A stretch of 64,000 nt of DNA, from the NCBI GenBank assembly GCA_017451695.1, contig JAFTNW010000037.1, positions 1 through 64,000 on the forward strand. Reading direction: 5' to 3'. Both the position numbers and the translations under genes were made by a program. The notes beneath the pieces were generated by a model, which did not search any database, was not told the origin of the DNA, and worked only from the letters and a program-made list of their open reading frames with translations. Of the stretch, positions 34,429 to 44,020 are shown piece by piece. Positions within the stretch are counted from its first letter, which is position 1. Every line of letters begins with the position of its first letter. Source of the stretch: Bacteroidaceae bacterium (lineage in GTDB: Bacteria; Bacteroidota; Bacteroidia; Bacteroidales; Bacteroidaceae).

Positions 34429-35466
34429 ATGAATATAGACGATGTAATGCGGCTTGTCCGCAAAAATATAAAATCGCTTGCGCCCTATTCCACAGCGCGC
34501 GACGAGTACAAAGGGGCATTGGGCGTTTTTCTCGATGCCAACGAGAATCCTTTTGATAATGGCTACAACCGCTACCCCGACCCTCGTCAGGCCGAGTTGA
34601 AGGCTCGTATTGCGCCTATGAAGGGGGTGGCTGTGGAGCAGATGTTCATTGGCAACGGCAGCGACGAGGCTATTGACCTCTGTTTCCGCATCTTCTGCGA
34701 ACCACGCATAGATAATGTGGTGGCCATTGCACCGAGCTATGGTATGTACCGCGTGGCGGCCGATATAAATGATGTGCAGGTGCGCGAGGTGCAGTTAGGT
34801 GGTGATTTTTCTCTGCCTGCCGATGAACTGCTTGCCGCGTGTGATGAGAATACCAAACTGATGTTTGTCTGCTCGCCCAACAACCCTTCGGGCAATATTT
34901 TCCCCATTGAGCAGGTACGTTATCTGCTCGACAATTTCAAGGGGGTGCTGGTAGTTGATGAGGCTTATATCGATTTTGCATCACAGCCCAGCCTCACCAC
35001 ACTGCTTGGCGAGTATAAGAATTTGATAGTATTGCAAACCCTCTCCAAGGCATACGGCCTTGCCGGCTTGCGCTTGGGGCTTGCCTTTGCCGCAAAAGAG
35101 ATTATGGCACTGTTTGCCAATGTAAAATATCCCTATAACATAAACAAGGCGGGCATGATGCGTGCCATGAGGTTGCTCGACCGCGATGTGGAGAGCGAAA
35201 TCAGTTTGATAGTGAGGGAACGTGCCCGCGTTGCCGAGGCTTTGCAGCAGATGCCTTGCGTTGAAAAGGTGTTCCCCTCCGATGCCAATTTTCTGCTTGT
35301 GAGGGTGAAGAACGCGCGTGCTCTCTACGATGCACTCATTGCCCGCGAAGTTATAGTGCGCGACCGTTCAAAAGTGAAGGGTTGCAGCGAGTGTTTGAGA
35401 ATTACAATAGGAACGCCGGGCGAGAACGACAAGATGCTTGCCGTGGTAAAAGATTTTGGAAAATGA
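34429..35466 (+). CDS. hisC: histidinol-phosphate aminotransferase
   Basis: A 345-residue fold-type I aminotransferase: LDANENPFDNGYNRYPDP, GNGSDEAIDL, SPNNPSGN, VVDEAYIDFA and the PLP lysine in QTLSKAYGLAGLRLG. The ATG at 34429 follows the hisD stop by two bases; a TTG two codons earlier is less likely. Confidence 0.95.
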   Translation: MNIDDVMRLVRKNIKSLAPYSTARDEYKGALGVFLDANENPFDNGYNRYPDPRQAELKARIAPMKGVAVEQMFIGNGSDEAIDLCFRIFCEPRIDNVVAIAPSYGMYRVAADINDVQVREVQLGGDFSLPADELLAACDENTKLMFVCSPNNPSGNIFPIEQVRYLLDNFKGVLVVDEAYIDFASQPSLTTLLGEYKNLIVLQTLSKAYGLAGLRLGLAFAAKEIMALFANVKYPYNINKAGMMRAMRLLDRDVESEISLIVRERARVAEALQQMPCVEKVFPSDANFLLVRVKNARALYDALIAREVIVRDRSKVKGCSECLRITIGTPGENDKMLAVVKDFGK

Positions 35467-36587
35467 AAAAGGCTCTTTTTATAGACCGCGACGGAACAAT
35501 TATATGGGAACCGCCTGTAACGGAGCAGGTGGATACACTTGAACAGCTTGTATTTATGCCGTCTGCGATAGGCTCGCTTGCACGCATGGCAGAGAGCGAT
35601 TTTGAACTTGTGTTGGCAAGCAATCAGGATGGATTGGGTACCGATGCCTATCCACGCGAACAGTTTGATATCGTGCATAATAAAATGCTGCAAGTGCTTG
35701 CAGGCGAGGGTGTTGAGTTTGCCGACCAACTGATTGATGTTACATACAAAAGTGATAATAAGCCCACCCGCAAACCGGGCACGGGCATGTTCGGTAAATA
35801 TCTCTCCGGCGATTATGACCTATCGCGATGCTATGTGATAGGCGACCGCTTGACCGATGTGGAGCTTGCCAAGAATCTTGGCGCAAAAGCCATCCTTTAT
35901 ACAGCCGACAAGGCACGTATAGAGGAGATGCGCTCATTGCCCTATGCCGATGTGTGTGTGCTTGCCACCGATAGTTGGGTGGCTATTGCAGAATATCTGC
36001 GCAGCGAGGAGCGCGCGGCCACCGTGGTGCGCAAGACACGGGAGACCGATATCACTGTGAGCATAGACCTTGATGGCCGCGGAGCATCGGGCATTGATAC
36101 AGGGCTGAAATTCCTCGACCATATGCTCGACCAGATAGTGCATCACGCAGGAGTGTCGTTGCAGGTGAAGGCCGTGGGCGACCTTGCCGTGGATGAGCAT
36201 CACACAATGGAGGATATTGCCATTGTGTTGGGTGAGGCGGTGGTTAAGGCGCTCGGCAGCAAGCGAGGCATTGGGCGTTACGGCTTTGTGTTGCCCATGG
36301 ACGAGAGCCGTGCCATGGTGCTCATTGACTTTGGTGGCAGAATAGATTTTTGCTGGGATGTTACCTTTACGCGTGAGTATGTGGGCGATGTCCCCACCGA
36401 GATGTTCAGCCATTTCTTTAAGTCGCTGGCTGCGGCTATGGGTTGCAACCTTCACATAAAGGCCGAGGGCGAGAATAACCATCATATTGCCGAGGGTATT
36501 TTCAAGGCTTTTGCACGCGCACTGCGCATGGCGGTGAAGCGCGAGCCTTTCAGTTACGAACTGCCAAGCAGCAAGGGGGTATTATGA
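35463..36587 (+). CDS. hisB: histidinol-phosphatase / imidazoleglycerol-phosphate dehydratase
   Basis: A 374-residue bifunctional enzyme. Residues 1-170 form a HAD phosphatase (MKKALFIDRDGTIIWEPP, SNQDGLGTD, GDRLTDVELAKNLG); the rest is the dehydratase (FLDHMLDQIVHHAGVSL, HHTMEDIAI, EGENNHHIAEGIFKAFARAL). The ATG at 35463 overlaps the hisC stop (ATGA). Confidence 0.96.
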   Translation: MKKALFIDRDGTIIWEPPVTEQVDTLEQLVFMPSAIGSLARMAESDFELVLASNQDGLGTDAYPREQFDIVHNKMLQVLAGEGVEFADQLIDVTYKSDNKPTRKPGTGMFGKYLSGDYDLSRCYVIGDRLTDVELAKNLGAKAILYTADKARIEEMRSLPYADVCVLATDSWVAIAEYLRSEERAATVVRKTRETDITVSIDLDGRGASGIDTGLKFLDHMLDQIVHHAGVSLQVKAVGDLAVDEHHTMEDIAIVLGEAVVKALGSKRGIGRYGFVLPMDESRAMVLIDFGGRIDFCWDVTFTREYVGDVPTEMFSHFFKSLAAAMGCNLHIKAEGENNHHIAEGIFKAFARALRMAVKREPFSYELPSSKGVL

Positions 36588-37174
36588 TAGCGATAGTAGA
36601 TTACGATACAGGTAACCTGCGCTCGGTGTGCAACGCGCTCGACCGCATCGGGGCCGAATATTGTGTTACCGATAACCACGAGATAATAAAAGCTGCCGAC
36701 AAGGTGTTGTTGCCCGGTGTGGGCGAGGCCTCCTCGGCAATGCAGAAGTTGAGCGAGCGTGGCTTGTGCGAGGTTATAAAGGGGCTTAAACAGCCTGTGC
36801 TTGGTATTTGCATAGGCATGCAGCTTATGTGCCGCAGCAGCGAGGAGGGCAATGCGCGTTGCCTGGGTATTTTTGATGCCGAGGTACGCCGTTTCAATCC
36901 CTCACCTGCCGATGGGGTAAAGGTGCCTCACATGGGGTGGAACGAGATTCACAATCTGCAATCACCGCTATTCAAGGGTATCGACGATGGAGCATTTGTC
37001 TATTTCGTTCACTCATTTGCGGCCGATGTGTGTGGCGGTACCATAGCCACATCGTGCAACGGGCGCGAGTTTGCAGCAGCAATAAACAAAGATAATTTCT
37101 ACGGTGCGCAGTTTCACCCCGAAAAGAGCGGTGCCGTGGGGGAATGTATTTTGAAAAATTTTATTGAATTGTAA
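36584..37174 (+). CDS. hisH: imidazole glycerol phosphate synthase, glutaminase subunit
   Basis: A 196-residue class I glutaminase: catalytic cysteine in LGICIGMQLM, and the histidine-glutamate pair in QFHPEKSG. It supplies ammonia to HisF. It overlaps hisB by four bases and its stop shares one base with the hisA start. Confidence 0.96.
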   Translation: MIAIVDYDTGNLRSVCNALDRIGAEYCVTDNHEIIKAADKVLLPGVGEASSAMQKLSERGLCEVIKGLKQPVLGICIGMQLMCRSSEEGNARCLGIFDAEVRRFNPSPADGVKVPHMGWNEIHNLQSPLFKGIDDGAFVYFVHSFAADVCGGTIATSCNGREFAAAINKDNFYGAQFHPEKSGAVGECILKNFIEL

Positions 37175-37899
37175 TGGTACTGATTCCTGCAATAGATTTG
37201 ATAGAGGGGCGTTGTGTGCGCCTCACACAGGGCGATTACGACGATAAAAAGGTGTATGAGCAGAGTCCTGTGGATATGGCAAAAATGTATGCCGACTGCG
37301 GTGTACGTCGCCTGCACGTTGTGGACCTCGATGGCGCAAAAGCCAAGGAGCCTTGTAATCTGCGTGTACTTGAGCAGCTTGCCACGCAAACATCGCTCGA
37401 CATAGAGTGGGGTGGTGGTATCAAAAGCACCGATGCCTTGCGCTCTGCCATTAATGCCGGTGCCAATAGGGTGATATGTGGCAGTGTGGCAGTGGATAAC
37501 AGGGAACTGTTTGCCGATTGGTTGCAGAGCTATGGTGCAGAGCATGTTATTCTCGGTGCCGATGTGCGCGGGCGCAAGGTGGCTACTCATGGCTGGCTCA
37601 AAGAGTCGCAAGTGAGCATCGACGAGATAATCGAGTGCTTCCTGCCATTTGGCCTGAAACAGCTTATTTGTACCGATATATCAAAAGACGGTATGTTGCA
37701 AGGCCCCAACTTCCCGCTCTATGTGGAACTGAAAGAGAAATTCCCCACCGTTGATACCACATTGAGCGGCGGTATCAGTTCAATGGATGATATTCGCAAG
37801 GCACATGAGCTTGGTCTGCACAGCGTTATTATAGGCAAGGCCATTTATGAAGGCCGCATAACCCTTAAAGATTTGGAGCTATGGTTGCAAAACGAATAA
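37174..37899 (+). CDS. hisA: ProFAR isomerase
   Basis: A 241-residue TIM barrel opening MVLIPAIDLIEGRCVRLTQGDY, with the catalytic aspartates in AIDLIEG and CTDISKDGML, and SGGISSMDDI. Overlaps hisF by 19 bases. Confidence 0.96.
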   Translation: MVLIPAIDLIEGRCVRLTQGDYDDKKVYEQSPVDMAKMYADCGVRRLHVVDLDGAKAKEPCNLRVLEQLATQTSLDIEWGGGIKSTDALRSAINAGANRVICGSVAVDNRELFADWLQSYGAEHVILGADVRGRKVATHGWLKESQVSIDEIIECFLPFGLKQLICTDISKDGMLQGPNFPLYVELKEKFPTVDTTLSGGISSMDDIRKAHELGLHSVIIGKAIYEGRITLKDLELWLQNE

Positions 37900-38636
37900 T
37901 CCCCTGCCTCGATGTGAAAGAGGGGCGCACCGTGAAGGGTGTGAACTTTGTGGGCTTGCAGGATGTGGGCGATGCCGTGGAGCTTGGGCGTATGTATGCC
38001 CGCCAGGGTGCCGATGAACTTGTCTATCTCGACATCAGTGCCACCGTCGAGGGGCGCAACACATTTACCTCGCTTGTGGAGCGCATAGCATCGAATATAA
38101 ACATCCCCTTTACCGTGGGGGGCGGAATATCCACTATTGATGATGCGGCCCGCCTGCTCGATGCCGGTGCCGACAAAATCTCAATAAACAGCGCAGCGGT
38201 GCGTAACCCGCAGTTGATAGACGAGATTGCATCAAAGTATGGCAGCCAATTCGTGGTGCTTGCGGTTGATGCCAAGCAGATAGATGGTGTGTGGCGCATA
38301 ACAACACATGGCGGCCGCCAACTCACCGAGAAGGAACTCTTTTCGTGGGCTCGCGAAGGGCAGGAACGTGGTGCGGGCGAGCTGCTCTTTACCTCCATGG
38401 ACCACGATGGCACACGCAACGGCTATCCATGCGACACATTTGCAGCCCTCGCATCGGAACTATCCATTCCCATAATAGCATCGGGCGGAGCCGGCAGCGT
38501 AGGCGACATTGCCGATGTCCTTTCAAAGGGAAAGGCCGATGCCGCCCTTGCTGCAAGCATATTTCACTATGGCGAAATAACCGTCGAGGCATTGAAAAGG
38601 GAGTTGCGCGAGCAGAATATAAAAGTTAGATTATAG
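37881..38636 (+). CDS. hisF: imidazole glycerol phosphate synthase, cyclase subunit
   Basis: A 251-residue TIM barrel: RIIPCLDVKEGRTVKGVNF, VGGGISTIDDAARLLDAGADKISINSAA, LFTSMDHDGTRNGYPCD, ASGGAGSVGDI. It forms the synthase with HisH. Starts inside the hisA 3' end. Confidence 0.96.
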   Translation: MVAKRIIPCLDVKEGRTVKGVNFVGLQDVGDAVELGRMYARQGADELVYLDISATVEGRNTFTSLVERIASNINIPFTVGGGISTIDDAARLLDAGADKISINSAAVRNPQLIDEIASKYGSQFVVLAVDAKQIDGVWRITTHGGRQLTEKELFSWAREGQERGAGELLFTSMDHDGTRNGYPCDTFAALASELSIPIIASGGAGSVGDIADVLSKGKADAALAASIFHYGEITVEALKRELREQNIKVRL

Positions 38637-38737
38637 CATTTTCATACCGAACGAAGTGCTTCTGTTTTGTATGGCGAGGGCTCGTTTCGGTTGTTGAAAT
38701 GGTAATTAGAGATAATAATAAAATAAGATTTTAAGAT

Positions 38738-39337
38738 ATGAAATTTTCAGATTTTGATTTGACAAAAAACAGCGATGGTCTTTTGCCCGTGGTGGTACAG
38801 GACTACTCTACATTAAAAGTGCTTATGGTGGCATATATGAACCAAGAGGCATTCGAAAAAACCGTTGAAACCGGCAAAGCCACATTCTTCAGTCGTTCGC
38901 GCAATGCGTTGTGGACCAAGGGTGAAACAAGCGGGAATTTTATCGAGGTAGTGCAGATGTACCCCGATTGCGACAACGATACCCTGCTTATAATGGGCAA
39001 GCCCTATGGCCCGGCCTGTCATCGTGGAACAACAGCCTGCTTCGATACCCCCGAAACCGAGGGCTTCATCCGCAAATTGGAAAAGGTAATCCAAGGTCGC
39101 CATGCCGCCATGCCCGAAGGCTCATACACCACACACCTGTTCAACAAGGGTGTGAACAAGATTGCACAGAAGGTAGGCGAAGAGGCTGTGGAAACAGTTA
39201 TAGAGGCTATAGATGGTAACAAGGAACGATATCTCTACGAGGCGTGCGACCTTGTGTATCACCTGCTGGTGCTTAACGAACAGATGGGATTTACATTACA
39301 GGATATGGAGCGCGAGCTCGCCGAAAGACATAGCTGA
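38738..39337 (+). CDS. hisI: phosphoribosyl-AMP cyclohydrolase / phosphoribosyl-ATP pyrophosphatase
   Basis: A 199-residue fusion (HisIE). Cyclohydrolase half: VLMVAYMNQEAF, TFFSRSRNALWTKGETSGNFIEVV, DCDNDTLL, GPACHRGTTACF. Pyrophosphatase half (about 108-199): FNKGVNKIAQKVGEEAVETVIEAI. It follows hisF by about 100 bases holding a weak inverted repeat (CCGAACGAA near 38647 and CGTTTCGG near 38690), so a small internal regulatory or processing site is possible. Confidence 0.95.
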   Translation: MKFSDFDLTKNSDGLLPVVVQDYSTLKVLMVAYMNQEAFEKTVETGKATFFSRSRNALWTKGETSGNFIEVVQMYPDCDNDTLLIMGKPYGPACHRGTTACFDTPETEGFIRKLEKVIQGRHAAMPEGSYTTHLFNKGVNKIAQKVGEEAVETVIEAIDGNKERYLYEACDLVYHLLVLNEQMGFTLQDMERELAERHS

Positions 39338-39339
39338 TT

Positions 39340-39732
39340 ATGAGAACGATACTATTTTCAATCATAGGAGCCGCCATGCTGTTTATGGTGGCGTGCAGTG
39401 GTAATAAAGCGGAACGCACAACGCGTGATTATAGTGATATGCTTGGCATGTGGGTGTTGCAAGAACCGCAACGCGATGGCAAGTGGGAATTGATGTTCAA
39501 TGAGGACAGTACCGGCTTTATCTTTGTTGACGATGTTTATCGTTGCGGCATAGCATGGCAACCGGGCGATTCGTGTATAGATTTGAATTTTCTCTTTGAC
39601 CAAGATGGTGTAAAATGTACCATTCCCAAGAAATTCAGGATAGCGGTTGATACCGATACCCTTATATTGCAAGATATAGACTCCGTAGGAAATGTGATTG
39701 TAACGGAGAGGTTTATAAGATTTAAGCAGTAA
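39340..39732 (+). CDS. small lipoprotein, lipocalin-like
   Basis: A 130-residue protein with a lipoprotein signal (MRTILFSIIGAAMLFMVACSGN; lipobox MVACS). The mature part is a small beta-rich domain opening with MLGMWVLQEPQRDGKWELMFNEDSTGFIF, like lipocalin-type DUFs. It begins two bases after hisIE and may ride on the his transcript, though a link to histidine is not evident. Function unknown. Confidence 0.75.
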   Translation: MRTILFSIIGAAMLFMVACSGNKAERTTRDYSDMLGMWVLQEPQRDGKWELMFNEDSTGFIFVDDVYRCGIAWQPGDSCIDLNFLFDQDGVKCTIPKKFRIAVDTDTLILQDIDSVGNVIVTERFIRFKQ

Positions 39733-39798
39733 ACGATTTGGTTTACTGATAGTGTATTATCAAAATGAAATAATTATTTTTACCATAAGTATCTTAAT

Positions 39799-40446
39799 AT
39801 GAGTAACAAAGAACCCGGATATGTCTATATATTAACAAATCCAAGTTTTCGTGAAGATTGGGTGAAGATAGGCAAGAGCTCGCGACCTGTTGATGTAAGG
39901 AGTAAGGAGCTTGATAATACGGCAGTACCTTTGCCATTTGAGATCTTTGCAACAATGAAAACTTTGAAATATAACGAAGTGGAAAAGTTGGTGCATAAAA
40001 ATATTGATCGCTTAAGTGATTTACGCATACGCCAAAGTCGTGAGTTTTTTAATGTACCTCCTATGGTTGCCCTTGATATTTTTTATGATATAGCAAAAAT
40101 TATCGATGATGTGGAGATTGTTCTGTACAAAGATAATAAACCTATTATAAACGAAGAGTCAAAAGAAACTCATAGGCGCGAGGTAAAACGCTCTCGTTTC
40201 AAATTTTCTATGTGCGGGATTAAGATAGGCGAAAACATTACTTTTAATCCAACCGGCTTGGTTGTGAAGGTTGCTTCTGAAGATAGTATAGAATATGAAG
40301 GGCGTATTTACAAACTTTCTCCTTTTGTAGGGACCTTTATGCCTGATGAACAACGTAACACTTCCGGCGCATATCAAGGAGCAAGATATTTTTCTTATAA
40401 TGGAAGAGTGTTGGATGAGATAAGAAGAGAAAAAGAAGAGATATAG
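39799..40446 (+). CDS. GIY-YIG (T5orf172-type) nuclease-like protein with C-terminal reader-like domain
   Basis: A 215-residue protein. N-terminal GIY-YIG domain of the T5orf172 type: GYVYILTN, VKIGKSSRPVDVRSKEL, PFEIFATM and REFFNVPP (about 7-95). The C-terminal part (about 132-208: FSMCGIKIGENITFNP.., EYEGRIYKLSPFV, GAYQGARYFSYNGRVLDEIR) looks like a small beta-rich RAMA/DUF4357-type domain of the kind tied to modified-DNA recognition; this assignment is tentative. The codons are visibly A/T-richer than in the his genes. It stands alone, ahead of the terminator shared with dnaK. Confidence 0.7.
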   Translation: MSNKEPGYVYILTNPSFREDWVKIGKSSRPVDVRSKELDNTAVPLPFEIFATMKTLKYNEVEKLVHKNIDRLSDLRIRQSREFFNVPPMVALDIFYDIAKIIDDVEIVLYKDNKPIINEESKETHRREVKRSRFKFSMCGIKIGENITFNPTGLVVKVASEDSIEYEGRIYKLSPFVGTFMPDEQRNTSGAYQGARYFSYNGRVLDEIRREKEEI

Positions 40447-40487
40447 TTATAAACTATTACTACACTCAGTTTATCATCCTCCATAGA

Positions 40488-40519
40488 AAAAGGCGAGCAA
40501 AAATGCTCGCCTTTTGTCT
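40488..40519. terminator. bidirectional terminator (GIY-YIG gene and dnaK)
   Basis: An 11-bp stem AAAAGGCGAGC (40488-40498) with GCTCGCCTTTT (40505-40515), flanked by A and T runs on each side. Confidence 0.9.
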
Positions 40520-40542
40520 GTTTAGTTATTTGGAGGGTGTGT

Positions 40543-42450
40543 TTACTTCACTTCCTCGAACTCTGCGTCCTGAACATCGTCGTTGCTGCTTTGTGCACCG
40601 CCTGCGTTCTGCTGGCCGCCCTGTGCGCCTTGTGCACCCTGAGCACCGCTCTGTGCATACATCTCGGCACTAGCTGCCTGCCATGCGTTGTTGAGCTCGG
40701 CAGTTGCTGCGTCTATGGCTGCGAGGTCTTGTGCCTTGTGAGCCTCCTCGAGCTTTTGAACTGCTGCCTCGATGGGTGCCTTTTTGTCTGCAGGAATCTT
40801 GTCGCCAAGCTCGCTCAGCTGGTTCTTTGTCTGGAACACCATAGAGTCTGCCTGGTTGAGCTTGTCAATCTTCTCGCGCTCTTTCTTGTCGGCATCGGCA
40901 TTTGCCTCGGCCTCTTGTTTCATGCGCTCAATCTCCTCCTTGCTCAATCCCGATGAGGCCTCGATGCGGATAGCCTGCTCTTTGCCTGTTGCTTTGTCCT
41001 TTGCCGATACTTTGAGGATACCGTTTGCGTCGATATCGAATGTTACCTCAATCTGGGGAACACCGCGGCGTGCGGGGGCAATGCCTGTGAGGTTGAACTG
41101 TCCGATGGATTTGTTCTGGTTGGCCATGGGACGCTCGCCCTGCAATACATGGATTGTAACCTCGGTCTGGTTGTCGGCTGCGGTAGAGAAGGTCTCGCTC
41201 TTCTTGCAGGGGATTGTGGTGTTGGCATCGATGAGCTTTGTCATCACACCGCCGAGTGTCTCGATACCCATTGAAAGGGGAGTAACGTCGAGCAATACAA
41301 TGTCGCCCACACCGCCCTCTTTGTTGAGGATTGCACCCTGGATGGCTGCACCCACTGCTACCACTTCGTCGGGGTTCACGCCCTTTGAGGGGGCTTTGCC
41401 GAAGAACTCTTCAACGATGTTCTGCACTGCGGGGATACGTGTAGAACCACCTACGAGAATTACCTCGTCGATATCTGCGTTGTTGAGGCCTGCGTCGCTC
41501 ATAGCGCGTTTGCAAGGCTCCAAACATGCCTGGATGAGGTTGTGTGCCAAAGACTCGAATTTTGCACGTGTGAGTGTCTTAACCAAGTGCTTGGGACCTG
41601 TTGCTGTTGCGGTGATGTAGGGGAGGTTAATCTCGGTAGAGGTTGTTGATGAAAGCTCGATTTTTGCTTTTTCGGCAGCCTCTTTAAGACGTTGCAATGC
41701 CATGGGGTCTGCTTTAAGGTCGGCACCCTCCTCGTTCTTGAACTCATCGGCAAGCCAATCGATGATTACCTGGTCGAAGTCGTCGCCACCGAGGTGTGTG
41801 TCTCCGTTTGTTGAGAGAACCTCGAACACACCGCCACCGAACTCAAGGATTGAGATATCGAATGTACCGCCACCAAGGTCGAACACGGCAATCTTCATGT
41901 CTTTGTTTGCCTTATCTACGCCGTATGCAAGTGCGGCTGCAGTGGGCTCGTTCACAATACGTTTAACATCGAGGCCTGCAATCTGTCCTGCCTCTTTTGT
42001 TGCCTGACGCTGTGAGTCGGAGAAGTATGCGGGCACGGTGATAACAGCCTCTGTTACCTCCTGTCCTAAGTAGTCCTCGGCGGTCTTTTTCATCTTCTGA
42101 AGAATCATTGCCGAAATCTCCTGGGGTGTGTAGAGGCGGCCGTCGATATCCACGCGGGGCATGTTGTTCTCCTCAACTACTTTATAAGGTACGCGTGTAA
42201 TCTCCTTGCTCACCTGCTGCCAATTCTCTCCCATGAAACGCTTGATAGAGAAGATTGTGCGTTGGGGGTTTGTGATGGCCTGACGCTTTGCGGGGTCGCC
42301 CACCTTGCGCTCGCCACCATCTACAAATGCAACAATTGAAGGAGTGGTGCGCTTGCCTTCGCTGTTTGTGATAACCACGGGCTCGTTGCCCTCAAAAACC
42401 GATACACATGAGTTAGTAGTACCTAAGTCAATACCAATAATTTTTCCCAT
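40543..42450 (-). CDS. dnaK: chaperone DnaK (Hsp70)
   Basis: A 635-residue Hsp70. The ATPase domain starts [21 protein letters not shown], with [21 protein letters not shown] and [16 protein letters not shown] blocks; the substrate domain carries [20 protein letters not shown]; the C-terminal lid ends in a Gln/Ala/Gly-rich tail ([16 protein letters not shown]) and an acidic end ([12 protein letters not shown]). The ATG at 42450 is chosen; the frame runs ten codons further upstream without conserved sequence. No grpE or dnaJ is adjacent. Confidence 0.97.
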   Translation of the reverse strand: MGKIIGIDLGTTNSCVSVFEGNEPVVITNSEGKRTTPSIVAFVDGGERKVGDPAKRQAITNPQRTIFSIKRFMGENWQQVSKEITRVPYKVVEENNMPRVDIDGRLYTPQEISAMILQKMKKTAEDYLGQEVTEAVITVPAYFSDSQRQATKEAGQIAGLDVKRIVNEPTAAALAYGVDKANKDMKIAVFDLGGGTFDISILEFGGGVFEVLSTNGDTHLGGDDFDQVIIDWLADEFKNEEGADLKADPMALQRLKEAAEKAKIELSSTTSTEINLPYITATATGPKHLVKTLTRAKFESLAHNLIQACLEPCKRAMSDAGLNNADIDEVILVGGSTRIPAVQNIVEEFFGKAPSKGVNPDEVVAVGAAIQGAILNKEGGVGDIVLLDVTPLSMGIETLGGVMTKLIDANTTIPCKKSETFSTAADNQTEVTIHVLQGERPMANQNKSIGQFNLTGIAPARRGVPQIEVTFDIDANGILKVSAKDKATGKEQAIRIEASSGLSKEEIERMKQEAEANADADKKEREKIDKLNQADSMVFQTKNQLSELGDKIPADKKAPIEAAVQKLEEAHKAQDLAAIDAATAELNNAWQAASAEMYAQSGAQGAQGAQGGQQNAGGAQSSNDDVQDAEFEEVK

Positions 42451-42716
42451 AATTCTATTCTTTTTTAATTTATTATTCAACTTGTTTGTTTGCGCTTTTG
42501 TTCGCGCTCACCGATTAAGGAGCAAACTGTGTGCCAAACTGTTTTTTCTGCCTGATTTTTGCCGAAAGTGAACTTTTTGGCAAATTTCGGCGTGGGAATA
42601 TGCCATTATGGCAGACAATATGTCAGTCGCTTACTCTTTATTCTCTGTTTTAGTTGCGCGCAATGTCATTGTGCGCATAGCGTGCTGTAGCTGTTTGTAT
42701 TATTTATAATGTATGA
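42451..42716. other. gene-free divergent region upstream of dnaK
   Basis: Lies between dnaK (minus) and the carboxynorspermidine-dehydrogenase-like gene (plus). It holds an inverted repeat GCCGAAA (42561-42567) / TTTCGGC (42585-42591) that may be a control site or hairpin. No CIRCE-type element and no clean minus-strand promoter were found. Confidence 0.5.
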
Positions 42717-42748
42717 TTTGCATTTTGCTTGCTTTTGTACTATATTTG
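42717..42748 (+). promoter_or_regulatory. promoter of the 42807-46261 run
   Basis: TTTG at 42717-42720, a 20-bp spacer and an exact TATATTTG at 42741-42748, about 58 bases ahead of the start codon. Confidence 0.75.
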
Positions 42749-42806
42749 CGATACTTTTTGTGAAGAAAACAATAAATTTATTATAAACCTTTAGCTAATT
42801 ATTAAA

Positions 42807-44000
42807 ATGGGAAGAGTTTTAATTATCGGCGCCGGTGGCGTAGGTACAGTTGCTGCTTTCAAGGTGGCACAGAATAGCGATGTTTTTACAGATATCATGA
42901 TTGCAAGCCGCACACGTTCAAAGTGCGATGCAATAGTAAAGGCTATCGGTAATCCCAATATCAAAACAGCTGCGGTTGATGCCGACAGTGTTGAGGCGTT
43001 GGTTGAACTGTTCAATAGTTTCAAACCCGAAATTGTTATTAACGTGGCACTCCCTTATCAAGACCTCACAATCATGGAGGCTTGCTTGCAGTGCGGCGTA
43101 AACTATCTTGATACAGCCAACTATGAGCCCAAGGATGAGGCTCACTTTGAGTATAGCTGGCAATGGGCATTCCACGAACGTTTCAAAGAGGCCGGCCTCA
43201 CAGCCATTCTTGGTTGCGGTTTCGACCCCGGTGTGAGTGGCGTATATACAGCATATGCTGCCAAGCATCATTTTGACGAGATTCACTATCTTGATATCGT
43301 TGATTGCAATGCCGGCGACCACCACAAGGCATTTGCCACAAACTTCAACCCCGAAATCAATATCCGCGAGATTACTCAGAACGGCCGTTACTACGAGGAT
43401 GGCAAGTGGGTTGAGACTGGTGCATTGGAGATTCATCAGCCTATCACATATCCCAATATCGGCCCTCGCGAGTCGTATCTGCTCTTCCACGAGGAGCTTG
43501 AGTCGCTCACAAAGAATTTCCCCACAATCAAGCGTGCCCGTTTCTGGATGACATTCGGCCAGGAGTATCTCACTCACTTGCGCGTAATTCAGAACATCGG
43601 TATGGCTCGTATCGACGAGATTGATTACAACGGCATGAAGATTGTGCCTTTGCAGTTCTTGAAGGCTGTTCTTCCCAATCCCCAAGACCTTGGCGAGAAC
43701 TACGAGGGTGAGACCTCTATCGGTTGCCGCATACGTGGTGTGAAGGATGGCAAGGAGCGCACCTATTATGTGTATAATAACTGCAGCCATCAGGCTGCAT
43801 ACAAAGAGACCGGCATGCAGGGTGTGAGCTACACCACGGGTGTTCCCGCCATGATTGGTGCCATGATGTTCCTCAAAGGCTTGTGGCGCAAACCCGGTGT
43901 GTGGAACGTGGAGCAGTTCGACCCGGATCCCTTCATGGAGCAGTTGAATATCCAGGGCCTGCCTTGGCACGAAGAATTTGACAAAGACCTCGAACTTTAA
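42807..44000 (+). CDS. saccharopine/carboxynorspermidine dehydrogenase-like
   Basis: A 397-residue oxidoreductase of the saccharopine dehydrogenase family: nucleotide-binding [67 protein letters not shown], and C-terminal [14 protein letters not shown]. In this organism group such proteins act as carboxynorspermidine/carboxyspermidine dehydrogenase in polyamine synthesis, or in lysine metabolism. The decarboxylase is not adjacent. It is followed after 20 bases by recA. Confidence 0.88.
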   Translation: MGRVLIIGAGGVGTVAAFKVAQNSDVFTDIMIASRTRSKCDAIVKAIGNPNIKTAAVDADSVEALVELFNSFKPEIVINVALPYQDLTIMEACLQCGVNYLDTANYEPKDEAHFEYSWQWAFHERFKEAGLTAILGCGFDPGVSGVYTAYAAKHHFDEIHYLDIVDCNAGDHHKAFATNFNPEINIREITQNGRYYEDGKWVETGALEIHQPITYPNIGPRESYLLFHEELESLTKNFPTIKRARFWMTFGQEYLTHLRVIQNIGMARIDEIDYNGMKIVPLQFLKAVLPNPQDLGENYEGETSIGCRIRGVKDGKERTYYVYNNCSHQAAYKETGMQGVSYTTGVPAMIGAMMFLKGLWRKPGVWNVEQFDPDPFMEQLNIQGLPWHEEFDKDLEL

Positions 44001-44020
44001 TAAAATACGGAAATAGAACA

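Noticed and set aside
38640..38737. A second his attenuator or terminator between hisF and hisIE
   Set aside because: The inverted repeat is weak and there is no T-run or His-codon leader.
42451..42806. CIRCE element for HrcA control of dnaK
   Set aside because: No TTAGCACTC-N9-GAGTGCTAA-like sequence is present; only an unrelated GCCGAAA/TTTCGGC pair.
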